DNA of 64,000 nt, from assembly GCA_008694505.1 (NCBI GenBank), contig VZDJ01000090.1, positions 9,541,521-9,605,520 on the forward strand. The letters are read 5' to 3'. Positions 40,016-51,187 of this stretch are shown piece after piece (position 1 is the stretch's first letter; each line of letters starts with the position of its first letter). The position numbers were made by a program, and so were the translations under genes. The DNA comes from Cyanoderma ruficeps. Taxonomy: Eukaryota; Chordata; Aves; Passeriformes; Timaliidae. A model generated the notes under the pieces. It did no database searches. It was not told the DNA's origin and saw only the letters and a program-made list of their open reading frames with translations.

Positions 40016-43000
40016 AAATGCAACAATTTAGTTTTTGAGAACTCACTGTTGAGCTGAGTGAGTTTTTTCATGCTGACCAGGAAGAATTCCTAAGGCTCCT
40101 ATTTTAGAGGGTGGGCACAGTTTATCTCTGGGGTGGAATGGTAAATGTTCACTTAGGAGTCTGTACCTGGGTACCTTACAGAGAATACATGGGTTGAGAT
40201 GGGCTTAAAAATGGGCAATGGAAAGGCAACTATGAGATCTCAAAATTATTTGTGAGATACTGTTTCTTTTAATTGTAGCTTCTGAATTATTTTTCTGTCA
40301 ATGAGATAGCTAGAGTGTTAATCTATGCATTTTTTCCCTTTTGGCACGGAATTTTGTTTCGTGAAACATACAAAGCAGCATGTGTTTAGCAAAGTGAATT
40401 CTGTGACTCATCCAGATAAAATCATGGCTTGTTCTGGTTATTCTGGAGAATAGGGATGAACTCAGTGGCCTTTACCTACAAAACCACACATGGAATGGGG
40501 AAAGGACAAATGGAATATTCAGGCAGGATTTGGGGCACTGCAATGTAGCCATGTAACTTCAGAAGAGAGAAGAATGCTGAATCAATTTCTTCATTCTTGA
40601 TACAACACATCAAGTGCTTGAATATGGAGAGGATGATAGGGCATGAATCCACATAGTGACACCCCAGTATGGGATTTGCTTTCTAAGACTGGGGAATGTG
40701 AAAATTTCTGACACTTAACAGCAAAGTAGTGCTCTGACAACTGGTGATGTAAATCCCGAAAACATTTGCATCTTACACTCAACATCTTTAAGGGTTTGTG
40801 AGGGGATAATTTTTCCAAATTTAATTCATGTCTGAGTGTATTTTTAATATTACTCTTCAGTTTTCAAACTGCTGTGCAGCTCGCTGTTAATCTTGAACCC
40901 GACCTACACACAAGCAATAAGAAAATCAGTGTACTGAATGTCCCAGCAGCTTCCAGTTTGAGAGAATTATGTTTTGTACTGCTGTGTTTCTGCACAGACA
41001 AGTACTTAGTAATGCAGAGCTTTACGGTTAGTAAAGCCATTCTGGTAATTATGGTTAATAATGGAGTCCTGCGGTTTGAAACAGTCATCAATGTATGAGT
41101 AAATAATGACAGCTACTTCGCACTGCATAAATTTACAGTTTGTACTTTTTTACCTGATATTTTTTTGTTTTGTTGAATATTTAAAACTTTCAAAAAATGG
41201 TTTGCTCCAGTAGTTTAGCTCTTGACATGGTTTCTGTAACTAGACTTTTGGGGATGACCGTTCCGCAGTTCAGTTTGACCTGGCATACCACACTGCTGTT
41301 GAATGATGCAACGTGTTCTGTTTTAGCTTTGAAGTTTAAGTCCTTTACCCTCAAGATTTAACCCCAGTTAATGTGAGATGCCCTACAGCAGCAAATTCCA
41401 AAGTGTCTACCTGAATCTTGGAGTGTGCTTTCTGGGAGTTCACCTGCAGACTTGGTAACGGTCAGGTTCTGGAATTTCGTCCAGACTCCCTTGTCTCTGT
41501 GGGTCATTTCTTGTCACTGCTTCTCACTTTAAGTACCCTGGAGTGTTAAATTCAAAACTTCTGCACAGCTCCTGGGGGCAGCAGGGAGAGGAGTCTAAAA
41601 CTTTTGAGATAGTGAGAAATAAGTGGTATGTTGCAAAGGTGACTACCGTGGATGTAGAGGCAGATTAACCATTTCTTAGGAGATTCACAGAATATTTTGG
41701 CATCCTAACATAATGTGTTGTCTGGTCGGTAAGAAAGTTCTTTCCTTATTTCAAAAGAGCTTTAAGCCCTTGGTATCTGCAGCCAGAAGGAAGGCAAACT
41801 TTGTGGCCTGTGTGTAAAACTGTTGGTGTATCAGAGGGGCAAAAGAGATGCCTCTGTGTCTGCCTGAGAGCCAAAGGGATAGGAGCAGGGAAATGAGAAT
41901 TGTGGTCTTTTGGGAGATCTTGTGGGAGAGGGAATGTAGCTGGGTGTTGGGGCTGGCAGCGTTAGGCTCTGCAGAACCTGCTGGCTGGGTGTCATCATCC
42001 TGCAAAGGGGGCCTTGGAGTGCTGCTGCAGCCACCAGAGCAGCACAGTTCAGCATGGGGGGCTCAGGAGTACATCTTGGACAGCATGCAGCTCAAGAGTC
42101 AGCAGGCAGGAACTCCCTGGAGTGGTGGTCACCTCCAGGTCCATTGTGGGTGTTTCATTTCTGCTGTGTAAGAGGGGAAAGATCTCTGTTCCTCCAAAGC
42201 ATGACAAATTCCTACCTTTTGCTTGCGACGTGCTTACTCTCTGACCTACTGCAGGGATGTGTCTGCCTACTTTAGAAACACTTTTCTTCTGCTCTGAATG
42301 GTGCATGAAGCCCTCTGTGGGTCATTTTTTAATCATAATGTCCTTCTGCAAGTACAGCAGTGATAAGGAAAGGTGGGCTTCAGCACACCCAGTATGCTCA
42401 CAATCTTTGGCTCTCTTTCCATTGCATCAGTGGCACAAGGCATAGAGGAATGAATAACACAGTGTGTTTCTGTAGTGAATGCTGAATGGCTGAGTGTGAG
42501 CTGCCAGCAGCTTTATCCAGAAAGAAGTGGGGTGTTGGGAGGAACGATATTTGCACCCAGAGGAGGAGAGGCAGGTGAATCACTTCTAGCTGAAAAGCTC
42601 AGTCCAGTTGTTTTAGATGTGGAAGTAGTTTTGAAGACTGAGGTTGATGGCTCAGTCCAAGACCTTGTTGATTTTTCTGGGCAGAAGTAATGGATTCAAA
42701 CTGTTTCTCAAAAATGACTTATTCTTAGTTTTACTCATGATTACTCCTGAAGGCCACATATGAGCTTCACACTGGAAATTTTGTGTGAGTATGTATAAGA
42801 TCTTAACCCTGGTATGCCTTGTTTTAGGTGTGAATTCTAATTCACAGCAGTAACATCTACAGCTTGCTTTTACTTCTGTTTCAGCTGATTTCTAGTTTTC
42901 CTGTGAGGCATCATCATCTGTAAACAGCAACAATTGTTCTGGAAGGCTTTTCATTTAAGTGTGAGAGAGCAGAGCACTGAACATCTGGGGGTCTTGACTC

Positions 43001-43575
43001 CCTTTGAGGAAGCTCTCTCCATGCAATGGAGTCAATACTTGTTACTTTTTTGGACATATTGTACAGTACGGATTTTTTTTCATAACCACAGAAGGAGGTT
43101 GGTGTCTCACAGAATGCAAGTTCTGTGACAAAGTGATAAACTCTGCATAAAACTTGAGGGACTCTGTTAATTAAAAATAGAAACTTTAAAGGGAATAAAT
43201 ATTTCAATGAAAACCTTTATTTTCTTGCTAAAACTTTTCATGATGTTTAAAAGGGTTTTTTTAGCTGGCTTTTAAGTCATTTCTAGTTATGTTTTTTTGC
43301 ATTTTCTTTTCCTTATTTAGAGCTGAACTATTACTCTGTCTTTAGGAAAGGATAGCTACTACAAAACCAGAAGTTTTATTGCAGCTTAATTCCAGGTGTG
43401 AGGTTATGACCTAAATCTTCCATCTGCTGATAAAATGCTAAGCTCTGGCATTTTCTAATATCTTCCTCAAGAGCAACTTGAAAGTTAAAAAAAAAAAAAC
43501 AAACCCACAATCCAGTTTCTTTAATTCCCTGTGGTCAAGGAAAACTGTGGACTGGATGTGGTTTAAGGGTTGGAT

Positions 43576-43640
43576 GGGGTTTTTTGGGGTTTTTTTTTTT
43601 TTTTGGTTGGTTATTTTGTTGTGTGAGGTTTTTTTTCCTT
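43576..43640 (+). repeat. G/T-only tract
   Basis: The plus strand reads GGGG followed by T runs, twice, then a long T run and GGTTGGTTATTTTG, with almost no A or C to about 43619. It follows shortly after a 12-base A run near 43487 on the same strand. Confidence 0.85.
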
Positions 43641-46600
43641 TAAATGTAATTTAATGAAAGAGAAAATTGATGAGAGTTCTCTAAAAAAGTGGCACTGTAT
43701 TGCAGGCTTTTCGAACAGTGATATTTGTGGAAGCTGTTGTGGACTGGGACTACAGTGGCTTAGGAGAACCACTTTCCTCTTGGACATGTCAACACCCTTA
43801 GGTTGTTAAGTCAGGGTGAAAGTACTACAGCATGCATTTCATCTGAAATGATTTGAGTGATGTCTGGTACTTTAGTGGTGAAAAAAATATTTATGTTTCT
43901 TGTGGCATTTGCTTGATCTATACTTCAAACAGAATGGACACTTCACAGCCTTTGGCTGCTTGGTAATGCTTTACTTGCAACTGCAAGACTGAATAATTTT
44001 GTATGATCTACTTCTGCACATCATTGGTAATTTCTATTGCCAACAAGCTGTTGGTGAGTCTGGAATGCTTAATCTTTTGGAATTTATATTTGCAGATATA
44101 CCAGATAAATTGCATGTTGAAGAGGTCTCTCAGTGTCAGGGTGGCCAAATGTTGCCGTGCAAGGCTTGGGAACAGGGAGGTCTTGTGATCAGAACTGGAA
44201 CAGCACATGTCCAGGTCAGAAAGCTTGGGGAAGTCCTGCTCCCACCACTGTTTGCATCAGGGGTAGCAATTCCTGTGAGACACTCCTTCCCTCTGTTGCA
44301 GGAAGGGACTAGGCCCAGTGTTTTGTGACTCTGGAGAGAGCCTGACAGTGTCAGCCTGTACCAACAGCTACTGCTACAGCTGAAAAGCATCCCTGTCTGT
44401 GATCTAGCCTTGGATTGAACCCTTGTGTGGGCTTTAATCAGGCTTGCTAGGTGCTGTATTTTGTATATTGCCACGTGTGATCTCTTCTACTGATGACACA
44501 CAACTGGAGGTTTAAAATTTTATATAGCGAGTTGGAAGCTAAAGCTGTTTTTACTGCCTTTCTATTTGGAGAGAAGTCTGAACCTGACTTCTCAAAATCA
44601 TAGGAGAGGGGAAAAAGATGCAAAGATTACTTATATTCTTGGCCACCTATTTTTATTATTTTGGCAGCTGAAATTTAAGAGAAAAGGTCTGGATTTCTCA
44701 TTTAAAGAAAGCAAAATAACATGATAGAGGTGGGTTTGATTTATAAATACCACTTGAACATCAAAAGATATTTGAGAACATTTCAGGCTGAGAAATAGAA
44801 ATACTTTTTTGCTAGCATATTGTTTGCTTAACTTCACTGTGTTACTGACTAGTGTATGCCTCTCTGTTTTATAGGCTTTGGAGAGTGAAGGCTTTGGCAG
44901 TGAGAACAATTAAAGCTGGAGTATCTAGGATTGCAACAGCAGCACTTTGGATCTTTGACAGGGTGTATTAATGTGCATACTTAAAAGTTCACTTTTCTGC
45001 CACTGTTCTGTAAGCAAATATTTATGACTGGAGTCTTTACAGACTGGAGAGAGGAGTTTGCTGTCGGTAGTGGTGATTGGGCCAAAGACAGAGATCAGCA
45101 TCTCTGCAGAGTGGCAGACCCAAATTAAAGGCAAAGAACTTACTTCCAGCATGTTCCACCAGGTGTATCCCTAAAGCCTGTGAGAGGAAATACTATGGCA
45201 AAATCATGGGAAGGGGTCTTTGCGACAGAGGCTGGAAAGGATACAATGTCATTTGTGAAGCTGGGACAGAAGGGACAGACAGCATGGGGACAGGAGGAGC
45301 TGTAGCTGGTGCCTGTGGGCCTAGCATGTCTTGTGGGTGAGTTTCTGGAGAACAGAAACAGACTTGGTTGAGTCTGAGGGGAGCCCAGCTTTTGGATCTG
45401 GCCACATCCCCTGCTGCTGAGGGAAGAGGTGCTGGTGGTGGAGAGCCTGGGCTGGGAGAGCAGGCAGGCCATGTCAGGAGGAAGGAAGCAGAGGGCCCTG
45501 GCACAGCTGCACGGAGCTGTCGTGTGCTGCCTCTTCCCGTGCGTGGGTGGGGGAGGCAAGCTGTCTGCACAGAAAGGGTAGCTGGAGTTGGACTTGCATA
45601 TGAAACAAGTTGTGACAGGAGAGCAGAAAGCATTCTGGAAAGTGGTGGGGTTGAGGAGAGCCCCTGATCAGAGTATTTGAGGGAGAGGAGCAGAGGAGAA
45701 CCCAATTGCAAGATAGGCACTGCCTGCCCTCCCCTGTCTGTATCTCCACGTGCTCCCCTGGGTTTGACAGTCATACCCTTTGCTGTCACCTGCCATAATT
45801 CAGCAGGATGTCCCTCTTGGTAAAGATCACGTTATTGCCATGTCTCTCTGTTCCTCTTTTGTCACCCACACGGTTCAGTGTAATTTCCTGTCTCAGGAAG
45901 CCATCTCCGTGTCCCCACAGGGACTGCGCAAAGCTGACACATTCACATATGGCCTGTGGTCATAGGGCAACCTATGCACCCTTTCTAGACAGCCTCCCTT
46001 CTGCATCTAGGGGTCAGGACAGATAACCTGCAAAGCTCTGTGTGCTGACAGTCTTTTTGAGGGGTGGAAAAAACCCTGAGTGTTTTCTTCTAGGCATGGT
46101 AAGAGACTTGGTGTATGAGGTGCCAAGGAAAGGGCGTCATGCTGAGCATGATCGCTGGGTGACCTAAATGTCCGTCAGTCCTGTTGGGCCATCAGGTGTT
46201 CTGTGGAGTGACTCACACCTTACACTGTGGGCATTTAAGATGGTGAAGAAACTCTCAGTCCCAGAAGGATGCAGCCCATGTTCTTACAGAGCATTGTTAC
46301 CAATTTTGAAGAGATGTAACATTAGGTGTTTAATAAGGGTATTGGAATAAACATAGATGTAGGACCCGCTGCTGCTGAAACTGCAACAGTCAGCCATTTT
46401 TCTGGTCTAAGCCAGGAAGTTCATGGTGTGTCTAGACTGAGGAGGGGGTAGTTGACATGTTGACCTTTACTTAGTCACAAAATCCCGAAATTAAGCTAAC
46501 ACAATAGTTCTGGGCTGTGACCCAGCATATGTTTGAACACCCAGCTTTGAAATTATTAGAGTATTTAAGCAGATTCTTAAGGACCTGTTTTTTAGGGTAG

Positions 46601-46894
46601 AGATATCAGGGCCCTTGCAGAGGAGGCATGGGAGGATACAGTAAGCCATAAGTGATGGTGTAGAGGCTGTTAAGATCCTGGATACTGTCTGTGAATTGAA
46701 GCATCCTTCCGCTCCTTGCACAGCATGTTGAGCTATCATGACTTGCAGAGAAATAGTTTAGGTAGGGGATTGATCTAGTTCCGTCTTCCCAAGTCTGATG
46801 CACGTTCATCTCTTTGGTTGACTATTTCAAGCCTCTGTTTTTAAATTGCACACACATGGTTTTCCCATCTATAAAATATAATATATGAGAATGG
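43641..46894. other. Intron DNA, no supported exon
   Basis: Locally GC-richer and G-rich on the plus strand around 45050-45720. In that patch the minus strand shows a chance open frame of 198 codons (45193-45789) rich in Pro, Ser and Leu, with no motif and no splice support. I recognise no repeat family here. Confidence 0.45.
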
Positions 46895-46914
46895 ATATAT
46901 ATATATATATATAT
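46895..46914. repeat. (AT)10 microsatellite
   Basis: Ten uninterrupted AT dinucleotides. Confidence 0.92.
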
Positions 46915-47299
46915 TTGTGCCTGTCAGCAGGGAATAGGCAGCTTACTAAGCTTTCTTGAGCATAATTTTAAATGGAGAAAATGCTTCTATATAAACTGAG
47001 ATTATCTCATCACAATATTTTTATGATAGTTAATTAAAATGTGAGAAAATCCTTTAGAGCAGATTTGCAGTTTTGTGACTTTTATGAGACTTAACATGAG
47101 AGATCTATTTTTATAGTTATGCCTTCTTATTAGTTTCGGGATTAGGATATGTTTAAATGCATGGCTATCAAATCCTGTGATGATTACTTGTTTATTTTGC
47201 AGTGTAGACTAAATCAGTTATGGTCCCATTCATGTGTTGTTTGTGTCCCACTTTTCAACGAGATATTGTAGTGCTTTATTGTTATTACTATTTAAAATA

Positions 47300-47347
47300 A
47301 ACTCCCAGAGTAGTTTTAATTTCAACTCCCAGAGTAGTTTTAATTTC
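47300..47347. repeat. Perfect 24-bp tandem duplication
   Basis: The unit AACTCCCAGAGTAGTTTTAA plus TTTC occurs twice back to back (47300-47323, 47324-47347) without a mismatch, which indicates a recent duplication. Confidence 0.93.
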
Positions 47348-50090
47348 AGCTTGTTTTTTTTTTAAATATTAAGTTTCAGTGAAGCATATTTTATTAGATT
47401 GTTGCGAATAATGATAATTTAAGTTGTTACAGCTCCTGGACATCCGTTTTCATTATGCTGAAAGACTGTAAAATGTGAGTGAAGGAGTGGTCTCTGTGAC
47501 TAGCTGCAAGAGACTTAAACACTTAAAAAGTTGTCTATACATGAATAAAATCCTGTGCAATCTTGGCTCTCAGTGCATATGAGTGTGATAGGAAGCAAGA
47601 CATATAGAAAATTTGCTGAGATGAAGTGGGAGTTATTGAAGACCAGCGTGTGCTCTATTCCCTTTGCAGTGGACAAGCACGTCAGTGGAAGATTGATCTC
47701 TAGGCATTGTGCTTTCTACTTGAACTTGTGCTCAGTCTAAAGAAAGAATAGGCTTAAACAAATATTTTTTGTCTTTCTTTAACCACGCCTATGATAGCCT
47801 GACAACATGAATCTTTTGTTCAATGGCTCATCTGTCATCTCAAATAACACCTAGAAGTTCTGTGCAGAATTTCTCAATCTAGGAATCATTCCATCAGAAG
47901 TGAATGTGGTGGAGATTCACAGTCCTTTGCCTTGACATATTTGTGTGAGTGACCATGGTGAGGGACTTGTGCTCTAGGCCAGCAGGTGATTATGCAAAGG
48001 AGTAAGGAATGCTGCTCTTTTCTCCCTGTGGGTCCTTAAACACAAGCTATAGGGGGTTTGGGATGATCTAGAGAGGAAACACATCAGATAAGTATTAGGT
48101 AGAATTCTCAGGGCTAACTGTCCAACAGGCATTGCTCAAGAATATAATACATGTTTCTCTGGTGCTTCTACACCAGCCCAGGTGTGAGCATTGATGTGCT
48201 TATGTGAGCAGACTGCACTGTCAAAAGCAAAGCAAGGGAGAGGAGGAAGGGAGAATTGTTATGCTGCCAGGAATACACATGCTGATTAGAGCTATGTTTA
48301 TATTAGCACAACCATTCTGATACAGGTAATTATTCAGAATTTGTCTACCAAACAATGCCTTGGAGATATAGAAACACAGGATTATGAGAATTGCCAGATT
48401 TTTGTGACAGATCTTCTTGGGAGACTTGTGGAACAAGGCTGATGATTCCTTCTGACTCCTAGATTTCCTTCCAGAAAAGTAATAATTTAAGATAACCTTG
48501 CTTCTCATTTTGTGTCGGTCCGTTTACCCAGTAATATCGCTAAATACACCGACGTAGTCCACATCATTTTTTTATGGCAGTTGGAGTTCAGCCTTTATTC
48601 ATAGAGGGGAAAGTAGGCAGTGACACGAACTGCTAAATAAAATACCAGCGTTTCACATACAAGCTTTCATACCAGTGCAGTTGGATGCATACTGAAAGGG
48701 AGAATCAATTATATAGCTGCTGCTTATCAGAAGTTAGCAAATAGTAAATGCAGTTTCATTTTTATAATCAATTACCTAGCCCTGAAACTTGTTAGCAAAG
48801 GTTAGGAGCTGTAATAATTTTCATTGAATGCCTACACATTATCTCAATGTATTTCTACATGCTGCATTTTAGGGAGATGAGGGAAAAATGTTTCTTTCCT
48901 GAAGTCTTTTAAACTGGCTTCCAAAAGATGAAGGTCAAGCCCTTCAATTTCTGAGCTCAATTTACATTCATCCCACAACAAAGATGATGGTGTATACTTT
49001 CTCATTAGTCAAACACTCTTTTTTTCACTTGTAAGCATAGGTTGCTTTACTTTCAGCTTTGTGAGTTTAAAGAATGCTTCCATCCCTGCGTGATTAGTTC
49101 AACCACATCATTGTTCAGAATTTACAGAGAAGTGGGAGTGTAACAAAGGATAACTTTATTATTTTTTCTTTATTTTATTTTCCTCCAATGTTCTCAACAA
49201 GGATCCAAAATTCTTTGTGTGCAGAAGTTATTTGTTGCTGGTGACAGGCTGTGCATGCATTGTGACACAAAATTGTCAATCTTTCAGTCCTGCCAGCCCA
49301 GTGTTTGCATTTGGTATGCAACCTTTCATGTTCTTGTTTTTGAGGTATCTCCTTTATTTTTGTTCAAATGTTCTGTAATCGATGTTTGATTATTGACTTT
49401 ACTATGACGGTATTTCTGGAGGTTGATGCAGGCTTTGTTTCTGGTTTTGTGCTGGATGACAGCATATCCTGTCAGAGTTGCATACTTCTGCATAGCTTAC
49501 TTCACTGAAATAGTAAAAAGTCTTTTGTCCAGTATAATCCTTGGATGATTTTTTTTTNTTTTTCAGCTATCAAAAATGGTTGGATCAAGTTGCTCCCCTA
49601 GCCAGTAGGATGCTTGATTTATTTGTATTTCTTGGTTATTTTTCTCAAGATTAATTTTGGTGAAACTGGGTGTCTTGTACCTTTTCTTTGTTTACTTCTC
49701 CATGAGCACTGTAAAGTCTACTGAAACTGCTAATGTTACTAGTTGAATTTTTGGTAATTTTTAATTTAAGAAAAAACATTCTTGCTCTGTGTTAATTTTA
49801 TAGTTATTTACCACAACCATTTGTTATTTCTTGTTCAAGGCTAGATTTTGTAGACCAGTTAGTTTCTGAACCATACTTTATCACAGGCATCCTCTTTTTT
49901 CAAAGAGCATTTAATTGGCATTAGTCAGGCTCTCATTAACTGCATTTTCTGTTTCAGTATTATCTTTTTTGTTAATTGACTTAGTGTCCTCACGGCACCT
50001 CTGTTTTTAAAAGTGGTACATAGCATTTGAATCTCTGGCAATGTCCAGTCGTTTTAAGTTCATAGAATTTTCTTGTTTTCTTCTTCCCAG
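47348..50090. other. Intron DNA, nothing recognised
   Basis: AT-rich sequence with T-runs. An unresolved base lies at 49558 inside a T homopolymer. No repeat or exon is called. Confidence 0.5.
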
Positions 50091-50158
50091 GACCTCACTG
50101 AGAAGCTCAACTGCCAGCTGCAGATTGCAGCAGCAGTGAAAATGAAAGCATTTCTTAG
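50091..50158 (+). other. Exon-like cassette, possible cryptic or alternative exon
   Basis: A strong pyrimidine tract and acceptor (CTTGTTTTCTTCTTCCCAG, ending at 50090) precede 68 bases that end TTCTTAG and meet GTACAC, a moderate donor. Only the frame starting exactly at 50091 is open. It encodes a 22-residue leucine- and glutamine-containing segment beginning DLTEKLNCQLQ and ending KAFL. Joined to the signal-peptide exon in its real phase, it reads through a TGA at once, so it cannot be the constitutive second exon. It could be a cryptic or poison exon, or follow an unseen exon, or be chance. Confidence 0.2.
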
Positions 50159-51059
50159 GTACACTTGATATCTTTATTTAACTCAGAAATCTTTATTTAA
50201 CTGGAAGCAATGCTAAGAATAGCAACCTCCTCTAGCCTGACTGGCACGATTCTCCTTCAGGCCTTGATATCTGTGTTTAGTGGGGCTATTTTTCTGTCCT
50301 CCAAGATCATGCGTGTCTTCTCAAGTTGCCCCAACTTTCTGCACAAATTAGCCAGGGAATCCAGATCACACAGATGGTTTGACCACCTCTTCCATGAGCA
50401 GGGGGTTGATTGAAAGGCTTGTGGCAGGGCTTTTCTGGGGTGCAAAGTGTGCCTGGGGCTGTGCAAAGATCCTGGAATGAGCAGAGGACTCTGGTGTGGA
50501 AGGATGTAGCTGTGGTGATGTGCTAGGGGTTGATTTATGGAGGTGCTGCTCGGTTGCATTGTCACCAAGGCAGTTTTTCTTACTGTTTTGTTGCTACCTT
50601 GTGGAACATCAGCTCAGAGGTACCTGAGCCGTACAAAAGGGGTTGGAGAACTGCAAGACTCTTTCTCAAAGTCCTGTGTGGACAAGAGAAGGATGTAAGA
50701 GTGAGCTCTGCCCTTTGCAGAGACGAGAGAAGGGTGTTTGAGTGAAATTGTGGTTTGCTGCCATCACCAGCTCGTCCTGGCTAAGTGGGGTTGTCCCTCT
50801 AGCAAATGCTGCTGCCCCTGGGGCAGGGCTGGTGCACCATGCCTGGGGTAGCAGTAGCTGCCTGGCTTGCTTCTGGCCAGGAAAGGTCAGTGGAACTCAT
50901 TCCTGTCATCATCTAAAATGACAGAAAGAAAGAATTTAAGTAGCCTGAGAATGACTCTTTTACTGCGTGTGAGGAAAAATTGGATGGAGATGGAAAAGCT
51001 AAGGAAAGGCAAAAAAAAGCAGAAGGAATGAGGGCTGTTGCCGATTTTTTTTGGAAATT
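50159..51059. other. Intron DNA with GC-richer patch of unknown origin
   Basis: From about 50200 to 50900 the sequence is more GC-rich than its surroundings. The minus strand carries a 103-codon open frame (50257-50568) whose C-terminal part, LANLCRKLGQLEKTR, looks like a short leucine heptad. It may be a very decayed retroelement, but I cannot assign a family. Confidence 0.35.
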
Positions 51060-51187
51060 AAAAAAAACCCCAACCAACCAAAAAAAACCCCAAACCAACC
51101 AACCAACCAAACAAAAAACCCCAAAAAAAGAACTCCTCCCCCCCCCCAAAAAATCCCCAGAAAGAACAACAACAACAAAAAAACCCT
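51060..51187 (-). repeat. A/C-only tract, G-rich on the minus strand
   Basis: The plus strand is almost purely A and C, with several CCCC runs, repeated CCAA units and a C10 run at 51138-51147. The minus strand therefore has at least four G runs of four or more separated by T, a potential G-quadruplex pattern. It ends in a short AAC repeat at about 51166-51180. Confidence 0.85.

Noticed and set aside
42475..42690. 71-codon plus-strand frame with an acidic, Val-rich C-terminal part
   Set aside because: Begins at GTG, lacks a convincing acceptor and donor, and matches no family I know.
43999..44328. 109-codon plus-strand frame with protein-like composition
   Set aside because: No flanking acceptor fitting phase 1 and no recognisable domain. 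Treated as chance.
45193..45789. 198-codon minus-strand open frame rich in Pro, Ser and Leu
   Set aside because: The second longest frame outside the CpG island, but biased composition in a G-rich patch explains the lack of stops. No domain, promoter or splice signals.
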